A DNA stretch of 64,000 nt, from assembly GCA_004172865.1 (NCBI GenBank), contig SEBV01000013.1, positions 62,001 to 126,000 of the forward strand. Direction: 5' to 3'. How positions within the stretch are numbered: the stretch's first letter is position 1; every line of letters starts with the position of its first letter. Below, one piece after another: positions 1 through 8,250 of this stretch. The notes beneath the pieces are model-generated. The model was not told the DNA's origin. It made no database searches and was given only the letters and a program-made list of their open reading frames with translations. The position numbers and the translations under genes are program-made. The stretch is from Gammaproteobacteria bacterium (GTDB taxonomy: Bacteria > Pseudomonadota > Gammaproteobacteria > Pseudomonadales > Cellvibrionaceae).

Positions 1-304
1 ACAGCCCAATAAGCGCGCCTTCGCGAACTATGCGTATGGCGAGGTTATTGGCCGGTTCTGAGACAGGTGGTTTACGGCTGGCATTGCTTTGTTTCAATAG
101 GTTTTCTCGACGTGCTTGTTTAGTGATACTAATTTGATTTTATCCTGTAGGGCTGAAAAGACGCGATTTCACGAGCTTCGCCTTTCCCCGATAATATAGT
201 TGGTGACAATGTTAGAAGGCGCTTCGTTTTTCCATGCTGTATAGCGATTTAAAACATCAATTTAATGAAAATATGCGCTGTATCTTATAACAAAATCGCG
301 CTAA
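1..304. other. Left-edge region without a recognised gene
   Basis: No gene is recognised here. On the minus strand one frame is open from about 139 to the window edge. It is rich in Arg, Lys and Asn and has no ATG or GTG in its first codons, so it could be the 5' part of a leftward gene or chance. The rest, about 140-304, is AT-rich and shows no clear hairpin terminator for the lactonase gene that ends at 305. Confidence 0.3.
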
Positions 305-1219
305 TTACTGCGATACAAAACCTTTGTACCAAGACTCGTTTACGCCTTTGAAATCCGTGCGATAAATAAACAAATTGCCTGCTTCTGGTTGTGCGGCCAA
401 AGCTTCTTCGCTCAAACCGATGCGCGCGCTGGTCACAAACAATAGATTCATATCATCACCGCCAAACGCCATGCAGGTCGGTTGCGTCACTATGGTTTTC
501 AACTCACCCACTTGAACACCTTCGGCGTTGTAACGGACTAATCGCTGACCGCCCCACTCCGCATTCCACAAATGACCGTCGGCATCTATGCAGCTACCAT
601 CCGGTTCAACCTTATCGCTGGTTTGTACAAATACTTTGCCGTTACTGAGCGTGCCGGTTTTCGCATCGAAATCGTAGACTTTGATTTGATAGCTCGGCGA
701 ATCAGCGTGATAAAGTTTTTTGGAATCCAGACTCCAACACAGGCTATTTGAAATTGCCAAGCCGGTGAGATGTTGCGACACTTTTTCAGATTCATTTAAA
801 CAAAATAAGCCCGCACTTTGATCCGGCGCGTTTTTCTGTTCGACGATAGAACCAGACCAAAATCGGCCTTGGCGATCAACACGGCCATCGTTTAAACGGT
901 TGCCAACAAGATGTGCTTCCGGCTTTGCAATCCATTCGACTGCGCCGGAATTTTTATCGAACCACGCGAAACCCGATGCTAGTGCCAGCAAAATACGTTC
1001 ATCATTTTCGGCGAATGCAAAACAACCAACGGCTTCAGGCGTATCCCAGGTTTGTAAATCTTGTGTGGCGAGATGATAGCGAAAAATTTTGGAAGATTTA
1101 ATATCCGTCCACCACACCGCTTGTTCGCGATGATTCCATTGCACACCTTCGCCTAAAATATTGGCGCAGGGAATTTGAGCGATAAGTTCGATATTTTTTG
1201 TCAGGTCAGAGTTAGCCAT
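305..1219 (-). CDS. SMP-30/gluconolaconase/LRE family sugar lactonase
   Basis: This is a six-bladed beta-propeller lactonase of the SMP-30 (regucalcin/gluconolactonase) family, about 304 residues. Such enzymes hydrolyse aldonolactones to aldonic acids, using a divalent metal. Family features seen are the LGEGVQW start of blade one (metal-binding Glu), the GNRLNDGRVDRQGRFWSG segment, the GLAISNSLCWS segment and the EPDGSCIDADGHLWNAEWGG segment. I chose the ATG at 1219. An upstream in-frame start would begin inside the terminator of the preceding gene. Next to a Na+/sugar symporter and an SDR dehydrogenase, it probably acts second in an oxidative sugar pathway (sugar to lactone to acid). The sugar itself cannot be read from the sequence. 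Confidence 0.88.
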   Translation of the reverse strand: MANSDLTKNIELIAQIPCANILGEGVQWNHREQAVWWTDIKSSKIFRYHLATQDLQTWDTPEAVGCFAFAENDERILLALASGFAWFDKNSGAVEWIAKPEAHLVGNRLNDGRVDRQGRFWSGSIVEQKNAPDQSAGLFCLNESEKVSQHLTGLAISNSLCWSLDSKKLYHADSPSYQIKVYDFDAKTGTLSNGKVFVQTSDKVEPDGSCIDADGHLWNAEWGGQRLVRYNAEGVQVGELKTIVTQPTCMAFGGDDMNLLFVTSARIGLSEEALAAQPEAGNLFIYRTDFKGVNESWYKGFVSQ

Positions 1220-1270
1220 AAAATTCTTATTTTGTCGTTGAGCCGAATTAATTTTTATTTTCAGGAAGCA

Positions 1271-1299
1271 AAAAAAACGCCCCACTGTAGGGGGCGTTT
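1271..1299 (-). terminator. Rho-independent terminator of the symporter gene
   Basis: The arms AAACGCCCC (1275-1283) and GGGGCGTTT (1291-1299) pair perfectly, and a run of seven A on the plus strand (1271-1277) gives the U-tract for leftward transcription. It lies 39 bp after the symporter stop and separates that gene from the lactonase. Confidence 0.85.
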
Positions 1300-1337
1300 A
1301 AGGCTAACATTTTTTGCGCTTTATCACCAATTCTCGT

Positions 1338-2918
1338 TTACCACCACACTGTGTAGAAGGCGATAAGAACCAGCACCACACCTAAACACGCCACATTAAA
1401 TACCGGTTCAGTTTTGAAATTGATACCCTTGATGTCGATAGCTTTTTCTTGCACTTTGCCACCGGTTATGAAAGTCACTGCAACCGCCAACAACGCACAA
1501 AGCACAAACACAATCGCAATGCGATCCATAAAAGGATAATCCGCCGGCAATACAAACTTAGATAAAATCGATAGCGCCACCGAAGAAATACCTGCAACCA
1601 ATGCTGATAACGCCGTCGCTTTTTTCCAGAAGAAACCCATGAGGAACATCAGCACAACACCGGGCGTAAAGTACGCAGTGAAGTCTTGAATAAATTGGAA
1701 TGCTTGGTCTGATTTACCAATCAAAGGTTCAGCAACAACTAGTGCAATAATAATCGCAACCGTTGCAGCAAGACGTCCAACCATTACCAAATGTTTTTCG
1801 GATGCATTGGGGTTAATAATTTGTTTGTAAATATCCATGGTAAACAAAGTTGAAATACTGTTGGTTTTTGACGCGAGCGATGCGCACACTGCAGCGACTA
1901 AACCGGCGAACACAATACCCAAAATACCATGCGGCAAAATGTTAACCATCATCCAGGGATAAGCTTTATCAGAAGGTGTTAAACCTGGTTGCAAAACTGC
2001 AGCAGCAATACCGGGCAATACAATAATGACGGGCATCAACACTTTTAAATAAGCAGCGAGCGCAATACCCTTTTGTGCTTCTTGCAAACTTTTTGCAGCG
2101 AGCGTGCGCTGCGTAATGTATTGGTTGAAACCCCAGTAGGAAATATTCATTACCCACATACCGCCAATTAACACTGAAATTCCCGGTAAATTTTTGTAGT
2201 TGGGATTGCTCTTATCCAAAATCAAATCGAATTTTTCGGGAGCCTGAATTAATAATTGTTTAAAGCCGTCGATAACGCCATCGCCGCCGTGCAGTGCCGC
2301 AACTTTTTCCAAACCTAAATAAGTAATCAAGGCACCGCCCAATACCAGCAGCGTAACTTGAAATACATCGGTGAACGCAACGGCTTTCATACCGCCGTAA
2401 ATTGAATAACAAAATGAGAAAGTCGCCATCGCAATCATCGCGTGCAGCATCGGAATTCCGGTAACTGCGTTAACGGCGAGCGCGCCTAGATACATAATTG
2501 AGGTTAAGTTAACCAACACATAGAGCGTCAACCAAAAAATCGACATAACGGTACGTACACGGCGATCGTAACGTTGCTCCAAAAATTCCGGCATGGTGTA
2601 AATGCCTTTTGCGATAAAAATCGGCAGAAAATATTTACCTACAATAAATAGAGTGATCGCCGACATCCATTCGTAAGATGCGATAGCAATACCACCGGCA
2701 TAACCTGCACCGGACATACCCACAATCTGTTCAGCCGAAATATTTGCCGCAATTAATGAAGTACCCACCGCCCACCAAGGCAAGGCTTTACTGGCAAGGA
2801 AATAATCCTGCGCGTTTTTTTCGTGGCCTTTTTTCTCACGCGATACTTTGTAGGCGATAAACACCAGCACAATGGCGTACAACACCAAAATTGCCAGATC
2901 CAGATTGTTAAGATTCAA
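1338..2918 (-). CDS. Sodium/sugar symporter, SGLT (SSS) family
   Basis: This inner-membrane Na+-coupled sugar importer has 526 residues and about 14 predicted helices. It closely resembles the Vibrio Na+/galactose transporter vSGLT. Shared segments include AQDYFLASKALPWWAVG, SLIAANISAEQIVGMSG, ASYEWMSAITL, KGIYTMPEFLEQRYDR, YWGFNQYITQRTLAAKS (sugar-site Asn, Tyr and nearby Lys) and KAYPWM. The retained sugar-site residues suggest a hexose such as galactose or glucose, but a pentose is possible. It has terminators on both sides (1271-1299 and 2963-3003), so it looks like a single-gene transcript. A strong AGGTGTT-type ribosome binding site precedes the ATG. Its neighbours are the lactonase downstream and the SDR dehydrogenase upstream. 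Confidence 0.92.
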   Translation of the reverse strand: MNLNNLDLAILVLYAIVLVFIAYKVSREKKGHEKNAQDYFLASKALPWWAVGTSLIAANISAEQIVGMSGAGYAGGIAIASYEWMSAITLFIVGKYFLPIFIAKGIYTMPEFLEQRYDRRVRTVMSIFWLTLYVLVNLTSIMYLGALAVNAVTGIPMLHAMIAMATFSFCYSIYGGMKAVAFTDVFQVTLLVLGGALITYLGLEKVAALHGGDGVIDGFKQLLIQAPEKFDLILDKSNPNYKNLPGISVLIGGMWVMNISYWGFNQYITQRTLAAKSLQEAQKGIALAAYLKVLMPVIIVLPGIAAAVLQPGLTPSDKAYPWMMVNILPHGILGIVFAGLVAAVCASLASKTNSISTLFTMDIYKQIINPNASEKHLVMVGRLAATVAIIIALVVAEPLIGKSDQAFQFIQDFTAYFTPGVVLMFLMGFFWKKATALSALVAGISSVALSILSKFVLPADYPFMDRIAIVFVLCALLAVAVTFITGGKVQEKAIDIKGINFKTEPVFNVACLGVVLVLIAFYTVWW

Positions 2919-2962
2919 AGAACACCTCCAAATATTATTTATAAGATTTAATGATTATATTT

Positions 2963-3003
2963 AAAAAAAACTCGCACCCGCTGTTAAATCGCTAGGGTGC
3001 GAG
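2963..3003 (-). terminator. Rho-independent terminator after the SDR gene
   Basis: The arms CTCGCACCC (2971-2979) and GGGTGCGAG (2995-3003) are perfect complements, with eight A on the plus strand at 2963-2970 forming the U-tract for leftward transcription. Confidence 0.88.
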
Positions 3004-3022
3004 TTTTCAGAAAAACTGTCGA

Positions 3023-3808
3023 CTAGATTCTTCCGCCATCCACCACAAGTTCTTGTGACGTAATCATGGCTGAATCGTCGGATGCTAAAAACAATGCAAG
3101 CTTGGAAACGTCGTGTGCACCCAAGCGATGCTTCAAGCAAACACGTTTCATCAGTTCAACTTCTTCATCTTCCGACAACCATTTTTCCAACTGCTTGGGC
3201 GTTGCAACCCAGCCGGGCAAAATGGAATTCACACGAATATTGTCGCGGCCAAAATCTGTAGCGAGCGCTTTGGAGATTCCCAAAATGCCCGCTTTCGCAG
3301 CGATATAACCGGCAAGATTTGGTGGACTGAAATGGGTATTAATGGATGAAATATTAATGATGGAACCACCACCTAGTGCTTTCATCATCGGCTGAACTGT
3401 TTGCGCCGAAAAAAATACGGGATGCAAATTTACCGCTAAACCTTTGTGCCATTGTGCTTCGGTCAGTGTTTGAGTTTCGTAGCGCTGATCATTCGCAGCG
3501 TTGTTAACCAATACGCTGATATCGCCCAACTGTTTTTGCGCGTTGTAAATGCTGGTGCGCAATGCATCTATATCACTCACATCGCAGACTTGAAACAGCG
3601 GGCGCGGCAAACCTTTGGAGGCCAGCAATGCGCAAAGTTGTTCTGCAGCCTCAAGGTCGACATCCACAAAAGCTACCGAGGCATCTTGACTTAAAAAAGC
3701 TTCAACCAAGCTTGCGCCAATGCCGGTTGCGCCTCCGGTAATAAAAACTGTTCTACCAGCTAAACTGGCGTAGCGCGTGTAACCTTCGTGTGAGGAATAG
3801 TTATACAT
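3023..3808 (-). CDS. Short-chain dehydrogenase/reductase, probable sugar 1-dehydrogenase
   Basis: This 261-residue Rossmann-fold oxidoreductase belongs to the classical SDR family. Visible motifs are the cofactor loop TGGATGIG (about residues 25-32), an acidic Asp at the end of beta-2 (VDVD, favouring NAD+), NNAA (about 111-114), the catalytic Ser of SSINTH, the YxxxK pair in YIAAKAG, and the PG motif LPGWVATP. It resembles the XylB/galactose-dehydrogenase branch of sugar dehydrogenases that open oxidative pathways. The lactonase and the Na+/sugar symporter nearby support that role. AGAGG lies just upstream of the chosen ATG. The substrate (D-galactose, L-arabinose or D-xylose) is inferred, not shown. 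Confidence 0.85.
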   Translation of the reverse strand: MYNYSSHEGYTRYASLAGRTVFITGGATGIGASLVEAFLSQDASVAFVDVDLEAAEQLCALLASKGLPRPLFQVCDVSDIDALRTSIYNAQKQLGDISVLVNNAANDQRYETQTLTEAQWHKGLAVNLHPVFFSAQTVQPMMKALGGGSIINISSINTHFSPPNLAGYIAAKAGILGISKALATDFGRDNIRVNSILPGWVATPKQLEKWLSEDEEVELMKRVCLKHRLGAHDVSKLALFLASDDSAMITSQELVVDGGRI

Positions 3809-3895
3809 TGGAACCTCTATACATTACCTGCCCATTTATTGGGTTATCTGGCGTTGCAAACCTGGGTGATGATGCAATCGCGAGACTCTGACACC

Positions 3896-4615
3896 TCATT
3901 CCGCTTTCGGTGCTTGCTCTAGGGATAAATTTATTAGCTGCATAACTTCGGTGAGCAAATATTTAACAGACTCGGCGGCGGCATCGGGCTTGCCCGCCAA
4001 AATCTCATCGTAAATTTTCTTATGATCGTCGTAGTTCGCAGTAAACACGCCTTTCAGTTGGTTGGTGCTGGCGATACTCACACGTAAAGCAACCTGAATA
4101 AATTGACGCAATTGCAGAAAGAAACGGTTGTTGCTCGCTGCCAAAATAGTGGTATGAAATTCAATGTCCGCACTTAACGGATCATCCTGGCCAAGATCAG
4201 CCTTGCGCATGCGTTCAAGCGCATCGCCTATAGCCTTCATCTTGGCTTTGTCTTGGTTGTTATCAGCCGCGAGACGGGCAGCTTCTGGTTCTATCGCAAG
4301 ACGCAACTGAGTGAACTCACGCAACAAATCCAACGATGGACGCGCATGTAAAGTCCAGGCAAGCACATCCGGGTCAAACATATTCCACTGGGTGCTGGGC
4401 ATAACGCGAATGCCCTGACGTGGCCGCGATGCCAACAAGCCTTTCGCCGTTAACATTTTTACCGCTTCACGAGTAACGCTGCGACTAATGTTGAACTGTT
4501 GCGACAGCTCAGCTTCGGTTGGAAAACTTTTATCTATTGCGTAGCTACCCTGAATGATAGCAGCACCTAGCTGATGAGTGAGTTGGTGTGTGAGATTTCG
4601 ACCGGAATCCAACAT
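3896..4615 (-). CDS. GntR family regulator, FadR/FCD subfamily
   Basis: This 239-residue DNA-binding repressor has an N-terminal winged helix (about residues 8-75, with FPTEAELSQQFNISRSVTREAVKML) and an all-helical FCD ligand domain (about 95-230, with RLAIEPEAARLAA and FHTTILAASNN). FCD domains typically bind sugar acids or other carboxylates through His and Asp ligands to a metal, which fits control of the adjacent oxidative sugar genes. Transcribed in the same direction, it lies 87 bp upstream of the SDR gene. An inverted repeat overlapping a TATAAT box just before its start (4632-4651) suggests autoregulation. Confidence 0.9.
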   Translation of the reverse strand: MLDSGRNLTHQLTHQLGAAIIQGSYAIDKSFPTEAELSQQFNISRSVTREAVKMLTAKGLLASRPRQGIRVMPSTQWNMFDPDVLAWTLHARPSLDLLREFTQLRLAIEPEAARLAADNNQDKAKMKAIGDALERMRKADLGQDDPLSADIEFHTTILAASNNRFFLQLRQFIQVALRVSIASTNQLKGVFTANYDDHKKIYDEILAGKPDAAAESVKYLLTEVMQLINLSLEQAPKAE

Positions 4616-4631
4616 GTCTTTAGCCTATTTA

Positions 4632-4651
4632 TATTATGTATGTACATTATA
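4632..4651 (-). promoter_or_regulatory. Inverted repeat over a -10 box, likely FCD-regulator operator
   Basis: On the minus strand TATAATGTA-CA-TACATAATA forms an inverted repeat with one mismatched pair. Its left arm contains TATAAT, a perfect -10 hexamer about 30 bp before the regulator ATG. GntR/FCD operators commonly have a central GTA..TAC core, as here, so autorepression is likely (inference). Confidence 0.5.
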
Positions 4652-4768
4652 CGCTGACTCTCTGGCGTATGAATAGCTGAGCAATAAAGCGTCAATTCCG
4701 ACTAGGCCGCTCTTGCGCATCCCTGCGCTTGCGGCATACCGTTCATCCTAGCCGGCCACCCTGAACAT

Positions 4769-4800
4769 AAAAAAAACCCATACCGCGAGGATATGGGTTT
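4769..4800 (-). terminator. Terminator of the pst-phoU operon
   Basis: The arms AAACCCATA (4774-4782) and TATGGGTTT (4792-4800) pair fully and are followed on the minus strand by a run of eight U (plus-strand A run 4769-4776). It lies 19 bp after the phoU stop. Confidence 0.88.
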
Positions 4801-4819
4801 TTGTCGTGCAGTTAAATAG

Positions 4820-5515
4820 TTATTTTTCAGTGCCGTCCAGGTGACGGACATCTTCGCCCTTCACAAGGTAGATAACGTACTGCGCTAAATTGCGTGCGTG
4901 ATCACCAATACGTTCCAGCGCGCGTAACGACCACATGATGTTAAGCACACGCGTAATGCTGCGTGGATCTTCCATCATAAAAGTTACCAATTCGCGCATA
5001 GCGGTGCCGTACTCAAGATCCACAGTGCGATCCATTTGCACTACTTCGCTTGCCATATCCACATCTAAACGAGCGAAAGCGTCGAGTGCATCTTGCAACA
5101 TGCGCGATACCAAACCGCCGATGTGACGAACCTCTACATAACCTCGTGGCGCCATACCTTCGGTGCTAAGCGCAATTGCCTGACGCGCAATTTTGGTTGC
5201 TTCGTCGCCGATGCGTTCTAAATCGGTAATTGCTTTAGTGACGGCGATAACCAAACGCAAATCGCTAGCGGCGGGTTGGCGGCGTGCGAGGATGCGAATA
5301 CATTCTTCATCGATAGACATTTCCATGGAGTTCACGGTTTTATCGCCGCGCACAACTTGTTCTGCCGTGGTGATGTCGGCATCGACCAGCGCGACAATCG
5401 CATCATTCACTTGACGCTGCGCCATACCGCCCATTTCAGAAAGATGTTTACGAATATCATCTAACTCAATGTTGTATTGCTGAGAGATATGATGTGTGTG
5501 GCTTGTAATATCCAT
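4820..5515 (-). CDS. phoU: Phosphate signalling protein PhoU
   Basis: PhoU (231 residues) is the cytoplasmic negative regulator linking the PstSCAB transporter to the PhoR/PhoB two-component system. It is built from two three-helix bundles. Each repeat carries the acidic metal-site signature of the family: ERIGDEATKIARQ near residue 96 and ERIGDHARNLAQY near residue 205. The length is typical. It is the last gene of the pst cluster and is followed directly by the terminator at 4769-4800. The gap between pstB and phoU (5516-5695) is unusually long for an operon and holds the 21-bp tandem repeats. Confidence 0.97.
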   Translation of the reverse strand: MDITSHTHHISQQYNIELDDIRKHLSEMGGMAQRQVNDAIVALVDADITTAEQVVRGDKTVNSMEMSIDEECIRILARRQPAASDLRLVIAVTKAITDLERIGDEATKIARQAIALSTEGMAPRGYVEVRHIGGLVSRMLQDALDAFARLDVDMASEVVQMDRTVDLEYGTAMRELVTFMMEDPRSITRVLNIMWSLRALERIGDHARNLAQYVIYLVKGEDVRHLDGTEK

Positions 5516-5566
5516 TGTTGGAACTCCACCAAAATTGGCTGAATGACAAATAATTAAATCGCGATA

Positions 5567-5650
5567 ATTAAATTCTAGAAGTTAACTTTTAAATTCTAGA
5601 GACTAACGTTTAAATTCTAGAGACTAACGTTTAAATTCTAGAAGCTAACG
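5567..5650. repeat. Four tandem copies of a 21-bp repeat between pstB and phoU
   Basis: Four units of exactly 21 bp lie head to tail, with TTCTAG starting at 5573, 5594, 5615 and 5636. Units two and three are identical, unit four differs at two positions, and unit one is more divergent. The spacing equals about two helical turns. The array lies wholly in the pstB-phoU gap and encodes nothing recognisable. It resembles neither the PhoB box repeat nor a CRISPR (no spacers). Confidence 0.9.
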
Positions 5651-5695
5651 ATCACTTGTACACCTTTAAGCATTAAAACAAATGTGAATTTTTTG

Positions 5696-6472
5696 TTAAC
5701 CGTAACGACCGGTAATGTAATCTTCAGTTTGTTTTTTGGTTGGATTGGTAAATAAAGTATCGGTGTTTCCGTATTCAACCAAATCGCCCATGTACATAAA
5801 TGCGGTGTAATCAGAAACACGCGCCGCTTGTTGCATATTGTGCGTAACAATAACGATGGTGTACTTGTCTTTTAATTCGTAAATTAATTCTTCAATTTTC
5901 AACGTTGAAATGGGGTCCAATGCAGACGCTGGCTCATCGAGCAAAATAACTTCTGGCTCAATCGCCACCGCACGCGCAATTACCAAGCGTTGTTGTTGAC
6001 CGCCGGACAAACCAAATGCGTTATCGTGCAAACGATCTTTTACTTCATCCCAGAGCGCCGCGCCGCGTAGAGAATTTTCTACCACGGTATCCAGAATGCG
6101 TTTGGAATTTACGCCTTGTAAACGCAAACCGTAGGCAACGTTTTCATAAATAGTTTTTGGAAATGGATTTGGCTTTTGAAACACCATTCCAACTTGACGG
6201 CGCAATTCGGCAACATCGATTTTTTTGTCATAGATATTGCTGCCGTCCATTAAAATTTCGCCTTCAACACGACAGGAATCCACCAAATCATTCATGCGAT
6301 TAAAGCAACGCAATAGAGTGGATTTTCCGCAACCTGACGGACCAATAAATGCAGTTACTTTTTTCTCTGGAATCGACAAGCTCACGTTATGTAGTGCACG
6401 CTTCTGGTCGTAATACAAATTAAGATTTTTCACTTCAAGCTTTATATTTTCAGCAACTGCTGTATTTGTCAT
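5696..6472 (-). CDS. pstB: Phosphate ABC transporter ATPase PstB
   Basis: PstB (258 residues) is the ATP-hydrolysing subunit of the high-affinity phosphate importer. It has Walker [10 protein letters not shown] (about residues 44-52), the Q-loop in [16 protein letters not shown], the signature LSGGQQQR, Walker [14 protein letters not shown], and the switch His in VTHNM. The pattern KPNPFP and the insertion near RVEGEI are characteristic of PstB within ABC ATPases. It lies 74 bp after pstA in the order pstS-C-A-B-phoU. Confidence 0.98.
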   Translation of the reverse strand: MTNTAVAENIKLEVKNLNLYYDQKRALHNVSLSIPEKKVTAFIGPSGCGKSTLLRCFNRMNDLVDSCRVEGEILMDGSNIYDKKIDVAELRRQVGMVFQKPNPFPKTIYENVAYGLRLQGVNSKRILDTVVENSLRGAALWDEVKDRLHDNAFGLSGGQQQRLVIARAVAIEPEVILLDEPASALDPISTLKIEELIYELKDKYTIVIVTHNMQQAARVSDYTAFMYMGDLVEYGNTDTLFTNPTKKQTEDYITGRYG

Positions 6473-6546
6473 AACCTTTGCCTGCTTAAATAACGGTAAA
6501 TAAAATAATCGGATTCATTCATTTTTTGCTAATCAACACATCAGGA

Positions 6547-8235
6547 TTAATCCGATGCGCTGCGATATCTTTCACGCAAATTATTGCGAATTTTAATGGC
6601 GGTTACGTTGAGCGATACAATCAACAACACCAAAATTAATGAGGTTGCGTAAACCAGCGGACGCGCTGCTTCAACGTTCGGGCTTTGGAAACCCACATCG
6701 TAAATATGAAATCCTAAATGCATAATTTTTTGATCGAGATGCAAGTAAGGATAATTGCCATCAACCGGTAATGCTGGAGCCAATTTCACAACGCCCACCA
6801 ACATCAAGGGCGCAACTTCACCCGCAGCACGCGCAATAGCAAGAATTAAACCGGTCATCATTGCAGGTGTTGCCAGCGGCACAACCACTTTCCAAAGCGT
6901 TTCAGTTTTAGTCGCGCCTAATGCCAAACTACCTTGACGAATGGTACTTGGAATACGTGATAAACCCTCTTCTGTAGAGACAATGACAATTGGCAACGTC
7001 AAGAGTGCAAGTGTTAGCGATGCCCAAAACAAACCGGGCGTACCAAATGTTGGCGACGGTAAAGTTTCTGCGAAAAATAATTGATCGAGATTGCCGCCGA
7101 GGTAATAGACAAAAAAGCCCAAACCAAATACGCCGTACACAATCGAAGGAACACCAGCGAGGTTGTAAACTGAAATACGGATCACGCGTAAAAACCAACC
7201 ATCACGTGCATATTCGCGCAAATAAATTGCCGCTAACACACCGAAAGGCGTAACGATAATCGCCATGATAATGACCATGATGAAGGTACCGAAAATCGCG
7301 GGGAAAATTCCGCCCTCGGTATTAGCTTCACGCGGTTCGGTGGTCATAAATTCCCAAAAGCGCGTTAGATAATCGCCCGTTTTTGCAATTACGCTCATGC
7401 TGTTTGGGCGAGTGATGCGCACCAGGTGATCCCACGGCAAGGCAACTTCTTTTCCGTCGGCAGTTTTAGCAATTAATTGATCGCGCTTTGCTTCTTGCGT
7501 AATAACATCGCGCTCACGCTTGATAACTTCGTACTCAGCTTCAAGCGCCGTTTTTTCTTCGGCTAAATGCGCGTCAGCTTCTGCCAATTTTTCTGCAGAT
7601 ACTTTTTTCAATTCGAGACGACGGTGCTCAAGTTTTAATTCCTGAATTTTATTGTTGATGCTACCGATTTGTACTTTTTCGATATGCGCAATTTGATCGT
7701 GCAATTTCAATGAACGTTTTGTGCGTGCATCTACCTCGTCCCAAAAATTAGGCGCATCTACCGCTAATACTGATTTGCCATTTTCGGTGATGCCAACGAG
7801 AAAACCGTAAAAATTTCCCCACTCGCGACGTTCAATGGCTACAGCATCTTTAGGATATTTCCACTCATCCATACCCATTTCGAGCACCCACGTAAAATCG
7901 CGGGAAGTAATGTCACGGTTACCCAACTTCATCAAATAACGTTTAATAAGTTCACGGCCTTCGGGAACTGTGAATCCATTATCGCGCGCAACAGCCGCAG
8001 AAATAACTTCATCACGCACCACTTCGCCCATAATTAACTGTTTGTGACCGGTGTTATCGGTAACGCTGGTTTGAATTATTTCTGATGGCCAAAAATGACC
8101 AAAGCCGCGCACTGCAATTAAACCCAGCAGACCGATAACCATGAGCATACAGATGGTTACTGCGCCGCCGTTTAACCAGATCCAGGGCGAACCACTTTTG
8201 TACCAGAGCACGGGTGCTTTCAATAAATTTTTCAT
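6547..8235 (-). CDS. pstA: Phosphate ABC transporter permease PstA, long form
   Basis: PstA (562 residues) forms one half of the phosphate channel. The permease core is C-terminal (about residues 308-555, with helices and the EAA-like loop LALGATKTETLWKVVVP). Between the first helix (about 22-45) and this core lies a region of about 260 residues that short PstA proteins (near 300 residues) lack. It includes a Lys/Glu-rich predicted coiled coil at about 190-255 (KIQELKLEHRRLELKK). Long PstA forms are known in pseudomonads. Topology places the insertion in the periplasm, where it may contact PstC or PstS (inference). It lies 15 bp downstream of pstC. Confidence 0.93.
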   Translation of the reverse strand: MKNLLKAPVLWYKSGSPWIWLNGGAVTICMLMVIGLLGLIAVRGFGHFWPSEIIQTSVTDNTGHKQLIMGEVVRDEVISAAVARDNGFTVPEGRELIKRYLMKLGNRDITSRDFTWVLEMGMDEWKYPKDAVAIERREWGNFYGFLVGITENGKSVLAVDAPNFWDEVDARTKRSLKLHDQIAHIEKVQIGSINNKIQELKLEHRRLELKKVSAEKLAEADAHLAEEKTALEAEYEVIKRERDVITQEAKRDQLIAKTADGKEVALPWDHLVRITRPNSMSVIAKTGDYLTRFWEFMTTEPREANTEGGIFPAIFGTFIMVIIMAIIVTPFGVLAAIYLREYARDGWFLRVIRISVYNLAGVPSIVYGVFGLGFFVYYLGGNLDQLFFAETLPSPTFGTPGLFWASLTLALLTLPIVIVSTEEGLSRIPSTIRQGSLALGATKTETLWKVVVPLATPAMMTGLILAIARAAGEVAPLMLVGVVKLAPALPVDGNYPYLHLDQKIMHLGFHIYDVGFQSPNVEAARPLVYATSLILVLLIVSLNVTAIKIRNNLRERYRSASD

Positions 8236-8250
8236 GTTTGAATTCCCGTA

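Noticed and set aside
5567-5650. CRISPR array
   Set aside because: The 21-bp units are contiguous with no unique spacers and no cas genes are present.
5567-5650. PhoB boxes in front of phoU
   Set aside because: The units do not contain CTGTCAT-like heptamers at 11-bp spacing.
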